Shown here piece by piece: positions 9,063-19,124 of a stretch of 64,000 bases of DNA. The stretch is from an uncultured Bermanella sp. (lineage in GTDB: Bacteria > Pseudomonadota > Gammaproteobacteria > Pseudomonadales > Oceanobacteraceae). Numbering within the stretch: position 1 is the first letter of the stretch; every line of letters starts with the position of its first letter. The notes under the pieces are model-generated. The model did not search any database. It worked only from the letters and a program-made list of their open reading frames with translations, and was not told the origin of the DNA. The DNA lies in NCBI GenBank assembly GCA_913058575.1, contig CAJXRF010000005.1:1-64000 (forward strand), read 5' to 3'. The position numbers and the translations under genes were made by a program.

Positions 9063-12000
9063 ATGAGTATTCGCCTCATTTCATGTTGGCTTGCGTGCGT
9101 GTTCTTGCTGGGCTGTGAAAATACAGTGGACAGCAATTTCGGCGCGCTGCCTAATATCAACTTTTCTGGCTATGTGTGGGGCGGCAATGTCCGTAATGCC
9201 CAAATTCAAGCGGTGGGCATTGACACTAATGGTCAACCTAATAGAGATTCAAGTGGAGAGTACCTAGGGGACTCTTATTTTACCAATGACGAAGGCGCGT
9301 ATACCGCCCAGTTACAAGGCGCTTATTTAGGTTCTGTTTTATTGGTCGCTTCCTTTAACTCTGAAACGTTACAAGTGAGGTGCTTAAATGAAGATGATTT
9401 AGGGGGTTGTAAAGACTCCTCCGGCAACTCAGTTAATTACGATGAGGTGTACACAGCTTCCCCAACTGAAATTCGCTGTGCCATTCCAGATGCCAGCGGC
9501 GGTTGTATAGACGAAGAAGGCAATGAGGTGCCCTATGGAGATTGGTACGCTGTCACCGAAGATTTTGAACTATGGGCCACCATTAATTTGGCAACCGAAG
9601 GCCAGCAATACCACATAACCCCTTTAACACACATGGCCGCCAAACTAGCCTTTACGGAGTTTGTTAGCGATGGCAACAATTGCGGCAGTGTATTTTGCAA
9701 TGTATCTGAATATCGTACTGGCTTATTTACCCCGCAAAGTATTCATGAAGCCAATTCTCGAGTGCAAAAATTATTCTCGTTAAATAATAATGTTCACGTT
9801 GATACTAAGCCTTGGTCGCCATTTGCGACAGCATCCACTGCTGACTCTGTGGTGGTAGTTGAAGAAGCAAAGCACGGTTTACTGTCTTTAACGCTGCAAG
9901 AATTTACCAAACAACAATACTTGCTAGACCCTGATAATACGTCCCAGCCTTTAATTTCCACACTGAATTGGTGGGTGGATTCTTTTTTAAGTTCTAAAGG
10001 GCAGTTGATCGGTGAAGATAGTCGCTCAGGCGGTGATAAAACTTTTGACCTTAAAACCCTTTACGAATTTTCTGTAGCGCTTGCTGATAATTATGAAGAT
10101 GGAAATATCACTACAGCTGCCAATGTATATAACAGCATTCTAGCGCCAGGGCTCACCAGTGCTGCCACACAAGTAGAAGGTGAAGCGTACGAAGTGTCTG
10201 TAGAGGAACAAATAGCTGCGGTTCGTCAATTAGTATCCGATGTGCAAGGCTGGTTTGTTGATTTTGAAAGCAATGAATATGTTAGTTTTTTAAATGACCC
10301 AAGTTTGGCTACTGATTTAAATAATATGGAAGTGAAAATTGCGGCCTTTAAAGATGTACTGGGACCAGAATTAAACAATCTATTTAAGCCCATGGTGAAA
10401 TTTGTAGAGTACGGGTTAACGTGTGCACGAGGTACAAATACATGTGACCCTGGTGATGCAGGTGATTTAGACAGTTATTTTCCATATCACACCAGTGTGG
10501 TGTATGACGCGCAAGAAAATACCCTAGTGATGGATTATCAATCAACCACTGGCCCTGTTTTAAAGATGAAAATGACGGGGGAAATTGAAAATGTTTCTAC
10601 TTCTGTCGAAAAAATCATTCAATTCTCATTCACGGAGCTGGTGTCAGTGGAAACAGATACTGGTTTAGCGGAAGTATCTATTATCGAGGAAGGCGTATTT
10701 CCCACATTTTTATTCCTGTTAGGTTCCGATTTAACAGCAGGCGAGGCACTGGATATTCAAGGTATTAAACTTAGCTATCCAAGGCTTAAAGTAAAAGCAA
10801 AAGAATCCACTGGTAGTGGTTATATGGATTTATTTTATCAAAGCGAAGGCATGGCTTTAGAAATGGTCGGAACTCAGGATGCCACCTTGCTTGATGCGCC
10901 CACGCATTTTAATATTATTTCCGTCTCCTTACCCGGTGAGATTCTAAGTGGTGAAAGCGAAAATTCGGAAAGCCTAGAGCTGAATTTAAGCATTAATGTT
11001 ATTACAGAAAACATGGATAGTGCCGCTTTAACGACGCTCAATTCTGCAATAGCCAGTAGCTACCAGTATTATGCCCCTGAAAAATTCCCTGATTTAGATA
11101 TAGCACTGGACATGGCTGCCCTTAAGGAGTTTTCCAAATTACAAGTTGAGCAAAGTGAGCAAAGAAATATTTTTGGCGATTCTGAGCTGGCCGGTTGGTT
11201 TGCCATGCCAAGTAATGTGACTTTAGAAGAAACACTGGGTGGCCAAGTGCAATATGTGGAAGAGCCTGTATACGATGATTTAGATGATGATCTTAAAACT
11301 TTATTGGGCTTAACTTCTCCGTTTGATTTCAATTACGGTGCCCTTAATTACCCCGGTGGCACAGCCGCTTTTATTTTGTATAAAGAATCATCGTCCAGTA
11401 GTACTCAGTTTATTCGTAGCTGTGCCCAATCAGATGGCACTTGGCTTTGTAATACCGCCCAACCTTTAGAGGGCTTGGCCAGTTGTGCCACCAATGAGGA
11501 CGGTACCGCCAGCAGTAATGTGTATGCCGCCCCTAACACCGTTAATATGCCTGCGCTATTTGGATTTTTACGTGATGAAGATTGTATCCCCCAAGTAAAA
11601 GTTCAGGGCCGTGGAATTTATGACATACAGTACTTCCAAGACTCTGGTGATGAAATAGAGTTTGTGGCTAATGTCACGTTTAACATAAAATTGAACAAGC
11701 CTTATCAGTTAACCATTGGTAATTTCTCAGTTCAAATGGTGGCCAATTTAATAGATGAAGAAACATTAGATGAGGATAATGTTCCTGAGTCGAGACCCAA
11801 GCTTCAGCTTTTAATTTTTGGAAGTGCACCTGATAATGAAAATGTTGCGTTAAGTTTTATTTTAACCCCCGGTTACATTGGTGAAGCTTCAGGTATTCCG
11901 TTTGGCGATAGATCCATTTGGTTTGCGGTGGGCAGTGAAGATAGTTCTGAGAGCGATTCTATTTTGTATTATATTCAAAATGGTTCTTCTACGCTTACCA

Positions 12001-12143
12001 TGACAGCTTTCCAGTCGACCACTGACCACCCAGGTGCACCTCTTGGGTACTTGCGATACGCAGGTGTGAATGTTGGTACTCTAAGCAAAGAAGGTAATCT
12101 ATATGTTGTGCGTTACATAGATGGTTCTTGGCAAATTCTGTGA
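9063..12143 (+). CDS. Large lipoprotein of unknown function
   Basis: 1026 residues with a lipoprotein signal peptide; the lipobox FLLGC gives Cys18 as the lipidated residue, and Glu at +2 suits outer-membrane sorting. Residues about 32-100 look like a carboxypeptidase-regulatory-type beta-sandwich (FSGYVWGGNVRNAQIQAVG). Next come two copies of a short cysteine motif, each CX8C followed by GN-x-V-x-Y (Cys107/116 and Cys139/148). The rest is acidic and rich in predicted beta structure; I recognise no catalytic motif. The stop is 6 nt before the next gene. The protein may be a substrate or partner of the GspA/GspB-like proteins encoded downstream, but that is inference. The start codon has only a weak ribosome binding site. 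Confidence 0.75.
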   Translation: MSIRLISCWLACVFLLGCENTVDSNFGALPNINFSGYVWGGNVRNAQIQAVGIDTNGQPNRDSSGEYLGDSYFTNDEGAYTAQLQGAYLGSVLLVASFNSETLQVRCLNEDDLGGCKDSSGNSVNYDEVYTASPTEIRCAIPDASGGCIDEEGNEVPYGDWYAVTEDFELWATINLATEGQQYHITPLTHMAAKLAFTEFVSDGNNCGSVFCNVSEYRTGLFTPQSIHEANSRVQKLFSLNNNVHVDTKPWSPFATASTADSVVVVEEAKHGLLSLTLQEFTKQQYLLDPDNTSQPLISTLNWWVDSFLSSKGQLIGEDSRSGGDKTFDLKTLYEFSVALADNYEDGNITTAANVYNSILAPGLTSAATQVEGEAYEVSVEEQIAAVRQLVSDVQGWFVDFESNEYVSFLNDPSLATDLNNMEVKIAAFKDVLGPELNNLFKPMVKFVEYGLTCARGTNTCDPGDAGDLDSYFPYHTSVVYDAQENTLVMDYQSTTGPVLKMKMTGEIENVSTSVEKIIQFSFTELVSVETDTGLAEVSIIEEGVFPTFLFLLGSDLTAGEALDIQGIKLSYPRLKVKAKESTGSGYMDLFYQSEGMALEMVGTQDATLLDAPTHFNIISVSLPGEILSGESENSESLELNLSINVITENMDSAALTTLNSAIASSYQYYAPEKFPDLDIALDMAALKEFSKLQVEQSEQRNIFGDSELAGWFAMPSNVTLEETLGGQVQYVEEPVYDDLDDDLKTLLGLTSPFDFNYGALNYPGGTAAFILYKESSSSSTQFIRSCAQSDGTWLCNTAQPLEGLASCATNEDGTASSNVYAAPNTVNMPALFGFLRDEDCIPQVKVQGRGIYDIQYFQDSGDEIEFVANVTFNIKLNKPYQLTIGNFSVQMVANLIDEETLDEDNVPESRPKLQLLIFGSAPDNENVALSFILTPGYIGEASGIPFGDRSIWFAVGSEDSSESDSILYYIQNGSSTLTMTAFQSTTDHPGAPLGYLRYAGVNVGTLSKEGNLYVVRYIDGSWQIL

Positions 12144-12149
12144 TGCAAT

Positions 12150-13166
12150 ATGTTGTTTGCTAAAAACGTTTTAGGAAGCGTTATATTTTTTTTGCTGTCA
12201 TGTATTTCCGTGAAGGGGTGGGCTCACCTTTACAGTGACATTAATTTGTCGAGTCCTGCCATAGCCATAGGGGACTTTGATTCTGATTGGTCTGAAATTG
12301 ACAGCGGGAGCTTTGCACAGGCTAGGTTACGAGCGGGCATTGAATTTTCTGTCACCAATAACTGGCTGGTGGGTGTTGAGGAGAGAATTGATTACTTGCT
12401 GCACTTCACACAGGCCACGGCGAAATTTAATCAAAAGTTAGAAAATAATGAATTAGAAGCGGGCCTGTACCCGTTGTGGTTAAAGGTAAACGCTGTTCGA
12501 AGCACGGGTGTGTTTGTAAAAAAAATTATACCGTTATCTGAATCTACGCGATTACAAATTACAGGCTACCTATTGAAGCCCAAGCAAGTTCAAAATGGCG
12601 TGTTAGCGGGCAGTGGTGAAGTATATGAAGATGGCAGCTATCAGTATCATTATTCATTAGACTATTCCTACAGTGAAAATGAGCTTTTTGCACACGAGGG
12701 CGAATCCGTTAGCGGTTGGGGGCACAGTTTTGATGTGTCTTATGAGCATTCATTTGAAGAGTGGGCTTACTCCCTAGCGCTTGCCGACATTGGTTATCGT
12801 TATTATTGGCAGTCTGTTAGCCAAGATAAAGGATGTTACTCAAGGCCATTAGGGGATTGCTTTTTTACCACTAAAGACATTTCTCAGACGCAAAAATTGC
12901 CTTTTAGCCAGCAGCACACCATTACTCGTAATATGGGTAAAACCAGTGCTGTCTACATTCAAGGTTATGAATGGTCGCGTTTTCAAGCATTAAGGCTTGG
13001 AGGGCAAATAAAAGAATACGTCCTTGCTTATGATTTGTTATCTCAAGCCGTCCATTTTGGCTACGAATCTGATATGGTGCGCATAAAATTGGCGTCCGAT
13101 CAGTACGACCTTTCTAAATCCAAATATTGGCAGGCAGCAGTAGACTTTTATTGGCCCATCTTATGA
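12150..13166 (+). CDS. Predicted outer-membrane beta-barrel protein
   Basis: 338 residues with a cleavable signal peptide (MLFAKNVLGSVIFFLLSC..., likely cut after Ala25 in KGWA). The mature part alternates polar and hydrophobic or aromatic residues in strand-like segments, such as SVTNNWLVGVEERIDYLLHF and EWAYSLALADIGYRYYWQ, as expected for a barrel. I cannot name a family. It starts 6 nt after the lipoprotein gene and overlaps the gspA-like start by 4 nt, so the three are almost certainly cotranscribed. Barrel topology is a prediction from residue pattern only. Confidence 0.68.
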   Translation: MLFAKNVLGSVIFFLLSCISVKGWAHLYSDINLSSPAIAIGDFDSDWSEIDSGSFAQARLRAGIEFSVTNNWLVGVEERIDYLLHFTQATAKFNQKLENNELEAGLYPLWLKVNAVRSTGVFVKKIIPLSESTRLQITGYLLKPKQVQNGVLAGSGEVYEDGSYQYHYSLDYSYSENELFAHEGESVSGWGHSFDVSYEHSFEEWAYSLALADIGYRYYWQSVSQDKGCYSRPLGDCFFTTKDISQTQKLPFSQQHTITRNMGKTSAVYIQGYEWSRFQALRLGGQIKEYVLAYDLLSQAVHFGYESDMVRIKLASDQYDLSKSKYWQAAVDFYWPIL

Positions 13167-14605
13167 TCTACGAAAATTATTTTTCCATGCAACAGCGGCC
13201 TTTTTCCATCGCGCCCAACCCAGAATTCCTGTACGCCCATGGTCAATACCAAGAGGCTATTGCTGTACTTGAATATGGCATGGTACACAGAGGAGGGTTT
13301 ACACTCTTAACAGGGGAAGTGGGAACGGGCAAGACTACATTGTGTAAGCATCTGCTGCATCTGGTGCCAGAGAACACAGAAGTGGCACTTATTCTCCATC
13401 CTCAGCTTGATCGTATTGAGTTACTGCAGCTAATTTGCCGTGAATTCTATCTGGACATTCGTTGGGAGGCCAAGGAGTCTGAGATGATCGAGGCACTCAC
13501 AGTGTTTCTTTTATCTGTTTACGCCAAGGGCGGTTATAGCTTATTGGTGATTGATGAAGCCCAGCACTTAGATAGTAGTGTGTTGGAGCTCATTCGGTTG
13601 CTAACTAACCTAGAGACCCACACAGATAAACTGCTACAAATAATACTGCTGGGCCAGCCTGAGTTGAAGAGTCGTTTAGAGCAACACAGTTTACGCCAAC
13701 TTAATCAACGTTTTACCGCAAGATTTCATTTAAAACCCTTATCGTTTCCACAGGTTAGGCAATATTTGCAGCATCGTCTTAAAGTAGTCGGTGTATCAAG
13801 AGGGTTATTTTCTTATGCGGCTAGCTACGCTGTTTATCGCTTAAGTGGCGGCATTCCTAGGCTGATTAATTTGTTAGCCGACAGAAGCCTAATGGGAAGC
13901 TTTGCTAAGGACTATAAACATGTGCACATGCATGTAGTTTATAAAGCTGCCAAAGAAGTATTACCTCAAAAAAAGCCTGCAAAAAAAGGCTGGTTATTAG
14001 CTGGGGCATTGGCTTCAGTTTTAATTGTCATGCTGGCATTAATGCCGAATCTGGATAATGAATTAAGCGCTAGTGTGGCGAAAGTTAAAGCGATAAGTGC
14101 AGCCGGCTCACAAATGTTTGGGTTTGATGATACAAGTGAGTTGAATGAATGTTTGGAAAATTGTTGGCAAGGCCGCTTACCACAAGACTTGCTGGGTTTT
14201 AGCCAGGGACCTGTTAAGGTTTATCAAGAAAATGGATGGCGTGATTGGCAGGGGGGGCAGGGTGATAAATCTCTTGTATTGGCAAAAGTCTCCTGGAATG
14301 CACCATTCGTAGTGACAAAATCCATTCGGGAAGGGGAGAGTCATGAAGCAGTTTCTTGGGTGAGGGGAATACTCCAAAATAATAATGTTAATTCAGATCA
14401 GTTTGATTATGGAGATTGGCAAGTCATTAAGCCTCAAGTTAGTGAGGTTAAAGGCAGTATTAGTGAAAACTATTATGATGCGTTGTTGGTTCAGTCGGTA
14501 AAGCGTTTTCAGAAAAAGCACCACCTATTGGTAGATGGAATACTGGGTAAGCAAACCCTCATTAGTTTGGCTTTGTGGAATAACGAAATGTTGGGGTTGA
14601 ACTGA
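13163..14605 (+). CDS. GspA/ExeA-like ATPase with C-terminal peptidoglycan-binding domain
   Basis: 480 residues. The N-terminus MIYENYFSMQQRPFSIAPNP is the ExeA/GspA signature. Walker A is GEVGTGKTT (51-59) and Walker B LLVIDEA (127-133), followed by sensor-type GQPEL. One transmembrane helix lies at about 277-295. The C-terminal region carries a peptidoglycan_binding_1 motif (VKRFQKKHHLLVDGILGKQT, 446-465). In Aeromonas, ExeA with ExeB opens the cell wall for assembly of the type II secretion secretin. ATG 13163 overlaps the upstream stop (ATGA); a longer frame from 13127 is rejected because it lacks the family N-terminus. No other type II secretion genes are nearby. Confidence 0.88.
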   Translation: MIYENYFSMQQRPFSIAPNPEFLYAHGQYQEAIAVLEYGMVHRGGFTLLTGEVGTGKTTLCKHLLHLVPENTEVALILHPQLDRIELLQLICREFYLDIRWEAKESEMIEALTVFLLSVYAKGGYSLLVIDEAQHLDSSVLELIRLLTNLETHTDKLLQIILLGQPELKSRLEQHSLRQLNQRFTARFHLKPLSFPQVRQYLQHRLKVVGVSRGLFSYAASYAVYRLSGGIPRLINLLADRSLMGSFAKDYKHVHMHVVYKAAKEVLPQKKPAKKGWLLAGALASVLIVMLALMPNLDNELSASVAKVKAISAAGSQMFGFDDTSELNECLENCWQGRLPQDLLGFSQGPVKVYQENGWRDWQGGQGDKSLVLAKVSWNAPFVVTKSIREGESHEAVSWVRGILQNNNVNSDQFDYGDWQVIKPQVSEVKGSISENYYDALLVQSVKRFQKKHHLLVDGILGKQTLISLALWNNEMLGLN

Positions 14606-15258
14606 TGTCTTACTTGCTAAAGGCTTTAGAAAAAGCTGAACAAGAGCGTGAACAGCAAACCCATAATGAAGCCTTGCCTTTTACTCAATCTCAAGAGCCG
14701 TCTCGTTTGCCTGTGGGGTTTATTGCTTTTGTGGTAATCGCTTTAGGTGCAACACTTCTAAAAGTAATGTTGCCTAGCGCTCACGAGCCAGTTAAAGAAG
14801 TAGTGGCTAATGATGCCAAAGAGGCGGTCGTGACTTTACATGAAGAAAAGCCAACCATGCCCGACGTCTCTGCGCCGGATGAGCAGCTCATTGAACCCAT
14901 TTTAATTACACCTGATAGAACAGAGAATAGAAACCTTGTTGAACATTCTGTGCCTGTAAAAGACAGTTCAGTTAAGGTGGAATCCAGTACAGAAGAAAAA
15001 ATATTGGAACTCTATGAGTTGCCAAAAAATATGCTCGCTAAGATTCCAACCCTCACATTAGAAAGTCATATCTATTCAAGTGCAGCTGAATATCGTTCTG
15101 TGGTCATTAATGGCCGTACGTTTAAAGAGGGCATGATGATCAATGCACAAGTGGTATTGAATTCAATTACCAACAAAGGTGTGGTGCTAGATGTTTCGGG
15201 GCAAAAAGTCTCGTTAGATAAAGGCATTACATGGGTCGCATCAAGCAATGCTAAGTAA
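14605..15258 (+). CDS. GspB/ExeB-like partner protein
   Basis: 217 residues. The start MSYLLKALEKAEQER is diagnostic for GspB-type proteins. A transmembrane helix lies at about 37-57, then a charged linker, then a C-terminal T2SSB-like domain (IPTLTLESHIYSS, VVINGRTFKEG, VVLDVSGQKVSL). It should form an inner-membrane complex with the preceding GspA-like ATPase. It shares 1 nt with the gspA stop and overlaps the dinG start by 11 nt, consistent with translational coupling. Confidence 0.85.
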   Translation: MSYLLKALEKAEQEREQQTHNEALPFTQSQEPSRLPVGFIAFVVIALGATLLKVMLPSAHEPVKEVVANDAKEAVVTLHEEKPTMPDVSAPDEQLIEPILITPDRTENRNLVEHSVPVKDSSVKVESSTEEKILELYELPKNMLAKIPTLTLESHIYSSAAEYRSVVINGRTFKEGMMINAQVVLNSITNKGVVLDVSGQKVSLDKGITWVASSNAK

Positions 15259-17368
15259 CGAAGCAAAAACCACGATTCAGTCTGCGTATAGTCAATTGTT
15301 AAAAGTTAAAGATTTAAAGCCTCGTCGTGGTCAAAAACAGATGATAGCAGCGATTGCCCGCACATTAGGTGGCATTACCCAAGATGGGGACGGTAATCGT
15401 ATTTCTGATAACCCCATTTGTGTTGTGGAAGCGGGGACGGGTACAGGTAAAACACTGGCTTATTTGGTATCGACCATTCCGGTGGCTGAAGATTTAGGCA
15501 AAAAAATTATTGTCTCTACCGCTACGGTGGCACTGCAAGAGCAATTGGTAAATAAAGATATTCCAGATGTAGCCAAAAATAGTGGTTTAAAATTTAAGTA
15601 TGCTCTCGCAAAAGGGCGAGGGCGCTATTTGTGTGTGCACAAGTTAGATCAAGAAATGCAAGATCAGCGCATGCAAGATGCTTCCATGGATATGTTTGGG
15701 GGGTTGGATGCCTCAGAGGATCAAAAAGGATTATTTCAGTCGTTCTTGGATGAGTTCACCTCGGGAAAATGGGATGGTGACAGAGATAATTGGCCTAACC
15801 AAGTAGAGAATCAAGACTGGTCCATGGTAACGGCGACTCACAGAGAGTGCAGTAATCGTCGCTGTCCACATTTTAATGCTTGTCCGTTCTTTACGGCGCG
15901 TAAAGCCTTGGAAGATGCGGATGTTATTATTGCTAATCACGACCTTGTGATGGCCGATATTAATTTAGGCGGTGGGGCAGTATTGCCTGAGCCTGCTAAA
16001 AGTATTTACGTATTTGATGAGGGTCATCACTTACCTGATAAAGCCATTAACCATTTCTCTGCGCAAGTGAAGCTTCATCAAGAAGAAAATTTGCTTAAAC
16101 AAATATCCAAAGCGGTGGATACGTTAGGTAAGCAGGCAGGTACACCCATGGGGTTGTTGCAAGTCGTCACGGCCATGCCTGAAAAAGTTTCTGAAATTAG
16201 CAGTAAATTAAAATTCGTATCCCACTTGTTATTGGACTTTTTAGGTGACCAAGCAGAGCAAGAAGGCTATCACCAGCACCGATTTAGAATGGGGCAAGTG
16301 CCTGATGAGCTAGTAGAACTTGCCATAGAGCTTAATAAAACTCATAACAGTTTATATGGTTATGTGGACAAAATAGTTGAAGCACTCAAGTCTTCTATTA
16401 GTAAGGACGATGGCGAATATAAACAAAGTGATGCAGAACGTTGGTTCCCTATTTTTGGCATGTTGCAATCACGACTGGAGAGCGCAGGCTTGCTTTGGTT
16501 GAGTTTTGCACAAAAAGATTTTGAAGATCAGGTGCCGGTTGCTCGTTGGATGGAAAGAATTTATACCGACAACGAAGATGATATTGGTTTGTACAGTAGC
16601 CCCATTATGGCCGCTGAGCTGCTTGCTAAAAACCTATGGAGCCGTTGTTTTGCAGCGGTGGTTACTTCTGCTACATTAACCGCTTTGGCTAAATTCGATC
16701 GATTTAGAATGAAGTCGGGCGTCGCCAGAGCGAATCATTTTGAAATTATAGAAAGCCCTTTTGATTATGCAAAGCTGGGCTCTATTATCGTACCCCCTTC
16801 GGCGATTGAGCCCAGCAGTGGTGATGATTATGCCGAAAAAGTGAACCAGGCATTACGAGAAAATTTAGACACCAGTGAAAGCGTATTGGTTTTATTTACC
16901 AGTCGTCGAGTGATGAATGATGTGAAGGGTTTTCTGCCCTTAGACTTATCTAAATATGTCATGACTCAAGATGAGTTCTCAAAGCAAGAAGTGATTCGAT
17001 TGCATAAAGAAAAAATTGAAGATGGAAAGCCCTCTATACTATTTGGCTTGGCCAGTTTTGCTGAAGGCATCGATTTACCGGGTAAGTTATTGGAGCATGT
17101 GGTGATTGTTAGGTTGCCTTTTTCAGTTCCTAATGACCCAGTGGATGCAACCATGGCTGAATGGTTGGAAAGTAAAGGGCGTAACCCCTTTATGGAAATG
17201 TCGGTCCCTGACGCCAGTGTGAAACTTATTCAATCTTGTGGGCGTTTAATTCGAACCGAAACCGATACAGGGAAAATCACCATATTAGATAAACGAATTG
17301 TCTCTAAGCGTTATGGCAGCATGTTGTTAAATGGGCTTCCGCCTTTTAGTCGTAACTTAGCAGGATAA
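15248..17368 (+). CDS. dinG: ATP-dependent DNA helicase DinG
   Basis: 706 residues, close to E. coli DinG (716). It is an XPD-like superfamily 2 helicase that resolves R-loops and other blocked structures. Walker A is EAGTGTGKT, and the DEAH-type motif is FDEGHHLP. The four iron-sulphur cysteines are present as RYLC, then a C-x4-C-x5-C cluster (ECSNRRC PHFNAC). The C-terminal motif LIQSCGRLIRT is the family motif VI. The start ATG lies inside the end of gspB. dinG is SOS-induced in E. coli; no LexA box is visible here because it sits at the end of a gene run. Confidence 0.95.
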   Translation: MLSNEAKTTIQSAYSQLLKVKDLKPRRGQKQMIAAIARTLGGITQDGDGNRISDNPICVVEAGTGTGKTLAYLVSTIPVAEDLGKKIIVSTATVALQEQLVNKDIPDVAKNSGLKFKYALAKGRGRYLCVHKLDQEMQDQRMQDASMDMFGGLDASEDQKGLFQSFLDEFTSGKWDGDRDNWPNQVENQDWSMVTATHRECSNRRCPHFNACPFFTARKALEDADVIIANHDLVMADINLGGGAVLPEPAKSIYVFDEGHHLPDKAINHFSAQVKLHQEENLLKQISKAVDTLGKQAGTPMGLLQVVTAMPEKVSEISSKLKFVSHLLLDFLGDQAEQEGYHQHRFRMGQVPDELVELAIELNKTHNSLYGYVDKIVEALKSSISKDDGEYKQSDAERWFPIFGMLQSRLESAGLLWLSFAQKDFEDQVPVARWMERIYTDNEDDIGLYSSPIMAAELLAKNLWSRCFAAVVTSATLTALAKFDRFRMKSGVARANHFEIIESPFDYAKLGSIIVPPSAIEPSSGDDYAEKVNQALRENLDTSESVLVLFTSRRVMNDVKGFLPLDLSKYVMTQDEFSKQEVIRLHKEKIEDGKPSILFGLASFAEGIDLPGKLLEHVVIVRLPFSVPNDPVDATMAEWLESKGRNPFMEMSVPDASVKLIQSCGRLIRTETDTGKITILDKRIVSKRYGSMLLNGLPPFSRNLAG

Positions 17369-17467
17369 GTTAGCTGGGTGATTAAAAGAATATTGTGGTT
17401 AAGGCAGTGGAGATAGGCAGGGCGTTGACCTGTAAAAATAGTGTCAATTCTCTAAGCTTTTAGATTT

Positions 17468-19006
17468 TCAGTCTTCTGAACTAAAGTTGTGAATGCAGTA
17501 TTTATTTCGACCGGTTGATTTGGCTTCATAAAGTGCATCATCAGCCATTTTTAAGGCATCTAATTTTAAGTTAGTCATCCATTGGCCTGTTGTGCCAATG
17601 AAGCATGCACCACAACTAATGGTAAGTGTTTCGCAAATGTCTGATTGGTTGTGTTCTATTTGTAAATCCCTTATTGATTGAATAATGCTTTGTAATTTAG
17701 CTTTGAGCTGCTCCGTATTGGGAGAGTGGCAAATAATGACAAACTCTTCGCCTCCATAGCGAGCAAGTGTATCTTCTGCACGCCGTGTTAATTTATGAAG
17801 TGCCTGAGCCACTTCTTTAAGGGCGGTGTCCCCTTGCTGGTGCCCGTAGTGATCGTTGTATTTTTTAAAGTAGTCTATGTCAATCATGACGATATTGAAG
17901 GTTGAGTTGGCCCGTGTACTGGTTCGCCAAGCTGTATCATATGCTTCATCAAAATATTTCCGGTTGAATATTTGGGTTAAGCCATCTGTGTTGGAATCAT
18001 TGAGCAGTTTTTTTTGATAGCTATGTATTTTATCAACCAGAGTGTTGAATCTTTTTAAAAATCCATCAATTTCAGTGATGTAATTTTTTTGATTAAGTCG
18101 ATAAACCTCGCCCGTTTTTTTCATGCGATTGATGTGCGTTGAAATCTCAATGATGGGTCTTAGTAACATAAAATAAATGATGACAGTAATGAACAGGGGT
18201 AATGTTAATAATGACGTGATGCTAAACATGGTTGTGCTGTCTAAGGCAGTGGGGGTGCTATTTTCTGGGTAAGTAAATTGCGCAAGCGCAATAATGTTTC
18301 CTTGAGTGTTGCCTAGGCCAAAAACGTATTTATTTTTTAGGCTTGATATGTTGAAAACACTAACAACAGGCACCGAAGACTTTCCACTATTTTCTAAGGC
18401 GGTTAGTTCAAAATTTACGCCATTAGGGAGGTTTAAGCGCTTAAAAAAACGTTGATTGAAATCTCTAATAAATATTAATACACCATTAGGTTTTTTTTGT
18501 TTGGCAGAATCCTGAATTAAATGGCTTACATAATAGGCTGGGCGTCCGTTGTGCCGAATTAAACCAAATTGAGAATCTCGTTTCAGAACGTAATTAATGT
18601 CTAGATCCTGTGTGATATTTAAAATATTGTCGGTTGTTTGAAAGCGTTTTTGCTTTTTTTGTGAAGCGTATAGTAGCTCGCCTTGCAGGTTAAGAATGAC
18701 AACGGCATCGGTACCGGTTTCTAAGAATGATGGGCTTGAGATATTGTCATGGGGAAAACTGGGGCGCTGCCCGCTGACATATTGGTACGTGTTATCCCAT
18801 TTTGCCCAATCTAAATTGAATAAGCTGAAGGTATCCCTGTCATGTTCATACACGTTTGTCAGAGCGGAGATGTTGTTTTGACGCAACTCCAAAGCGGCTT
18901 GCTCAATGGTTGGGTAAACCACGAGAAGCCGATACATAAGTAAGCTGCCCCCAATAACGAGGGTATAGGATAAGGCTGCTAACCAAACCAAGGTTTTTAA
19001 ATTCAT
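17468..19006 (-). CDS. CHASE4–GGEEF diguanylate cyclase
   Basis: 512 residues, predicted to make c-di-GMP at the inner membrane. The N-terminal helix (about 8-28) and a second at about 265-285 flank a periplasmic CHASE4-type sensor region containing YEHDRDTFSLFNLDWAKWD. A short HAMP-like linker leads to a complete GGDEF domain with ARYGGEEF (GGEEF at 418-422). The inhibitory site RxxD is present as RAED upstream, so product inhibition is expected. GGTGAAAG precedes ATG 19006. The gene is a single unit, convergent with dinG. The sensed ligand is unknown. Confidence 0.93.
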   Translation of the reverse strand: MNLKTLVWLAALSYTLVIGGSLLMYRLLVVYPTIEQAALELRQNNISALTNVYEHDRDTFSLFNLDWAKWDNTYQYVSGQRPSFPHDNISSPSFLETGTDAVVILNLQGELLYASQKKQKRFQTTDNILNITQDLDINYVLKRDSQFGLIRHNGRPAYYVSHLIQDSAKQKKPNGVLIFIRDFNQRFFKRLNLPNGVNFELTALENSGKSSVPVVSVFNISSLKNKYVFGLGNTQGNIIALAQFTYPENSTPTALDSTTMFSITSLLTLPLFITVIIYFMLLRPIIEISTHINRMKKTGEVYRLNQKNYITEIDGFLKRFNTLVDKIHSYQKKLLNDSNTDGLTQIFNRKYFDEAYDTAWRTSTRANSTFNIVMIDIDYFKKYNDHYGHQQGDTALKEVAQALHKLTRRAEDTLARYGGEEFVIICHSPNTEQLKAKLQSIIQSIRDLQIEHNQSDICETLTISCGACFIGTTGQWMTNLKLDALKMADDALYEAKSTGRNKYCIHNFSSED

Positions 19007-19124
19007 ACTTTCACCATAGTATGAGAATAGACTCAGATTGGGTAATTGTCCTTTATGGCCTATACACCTTATAAGTAATGTACTGGGCCGAAAAGTACGC
19101 TTTTATTGGCCAATGTTAAATCAG

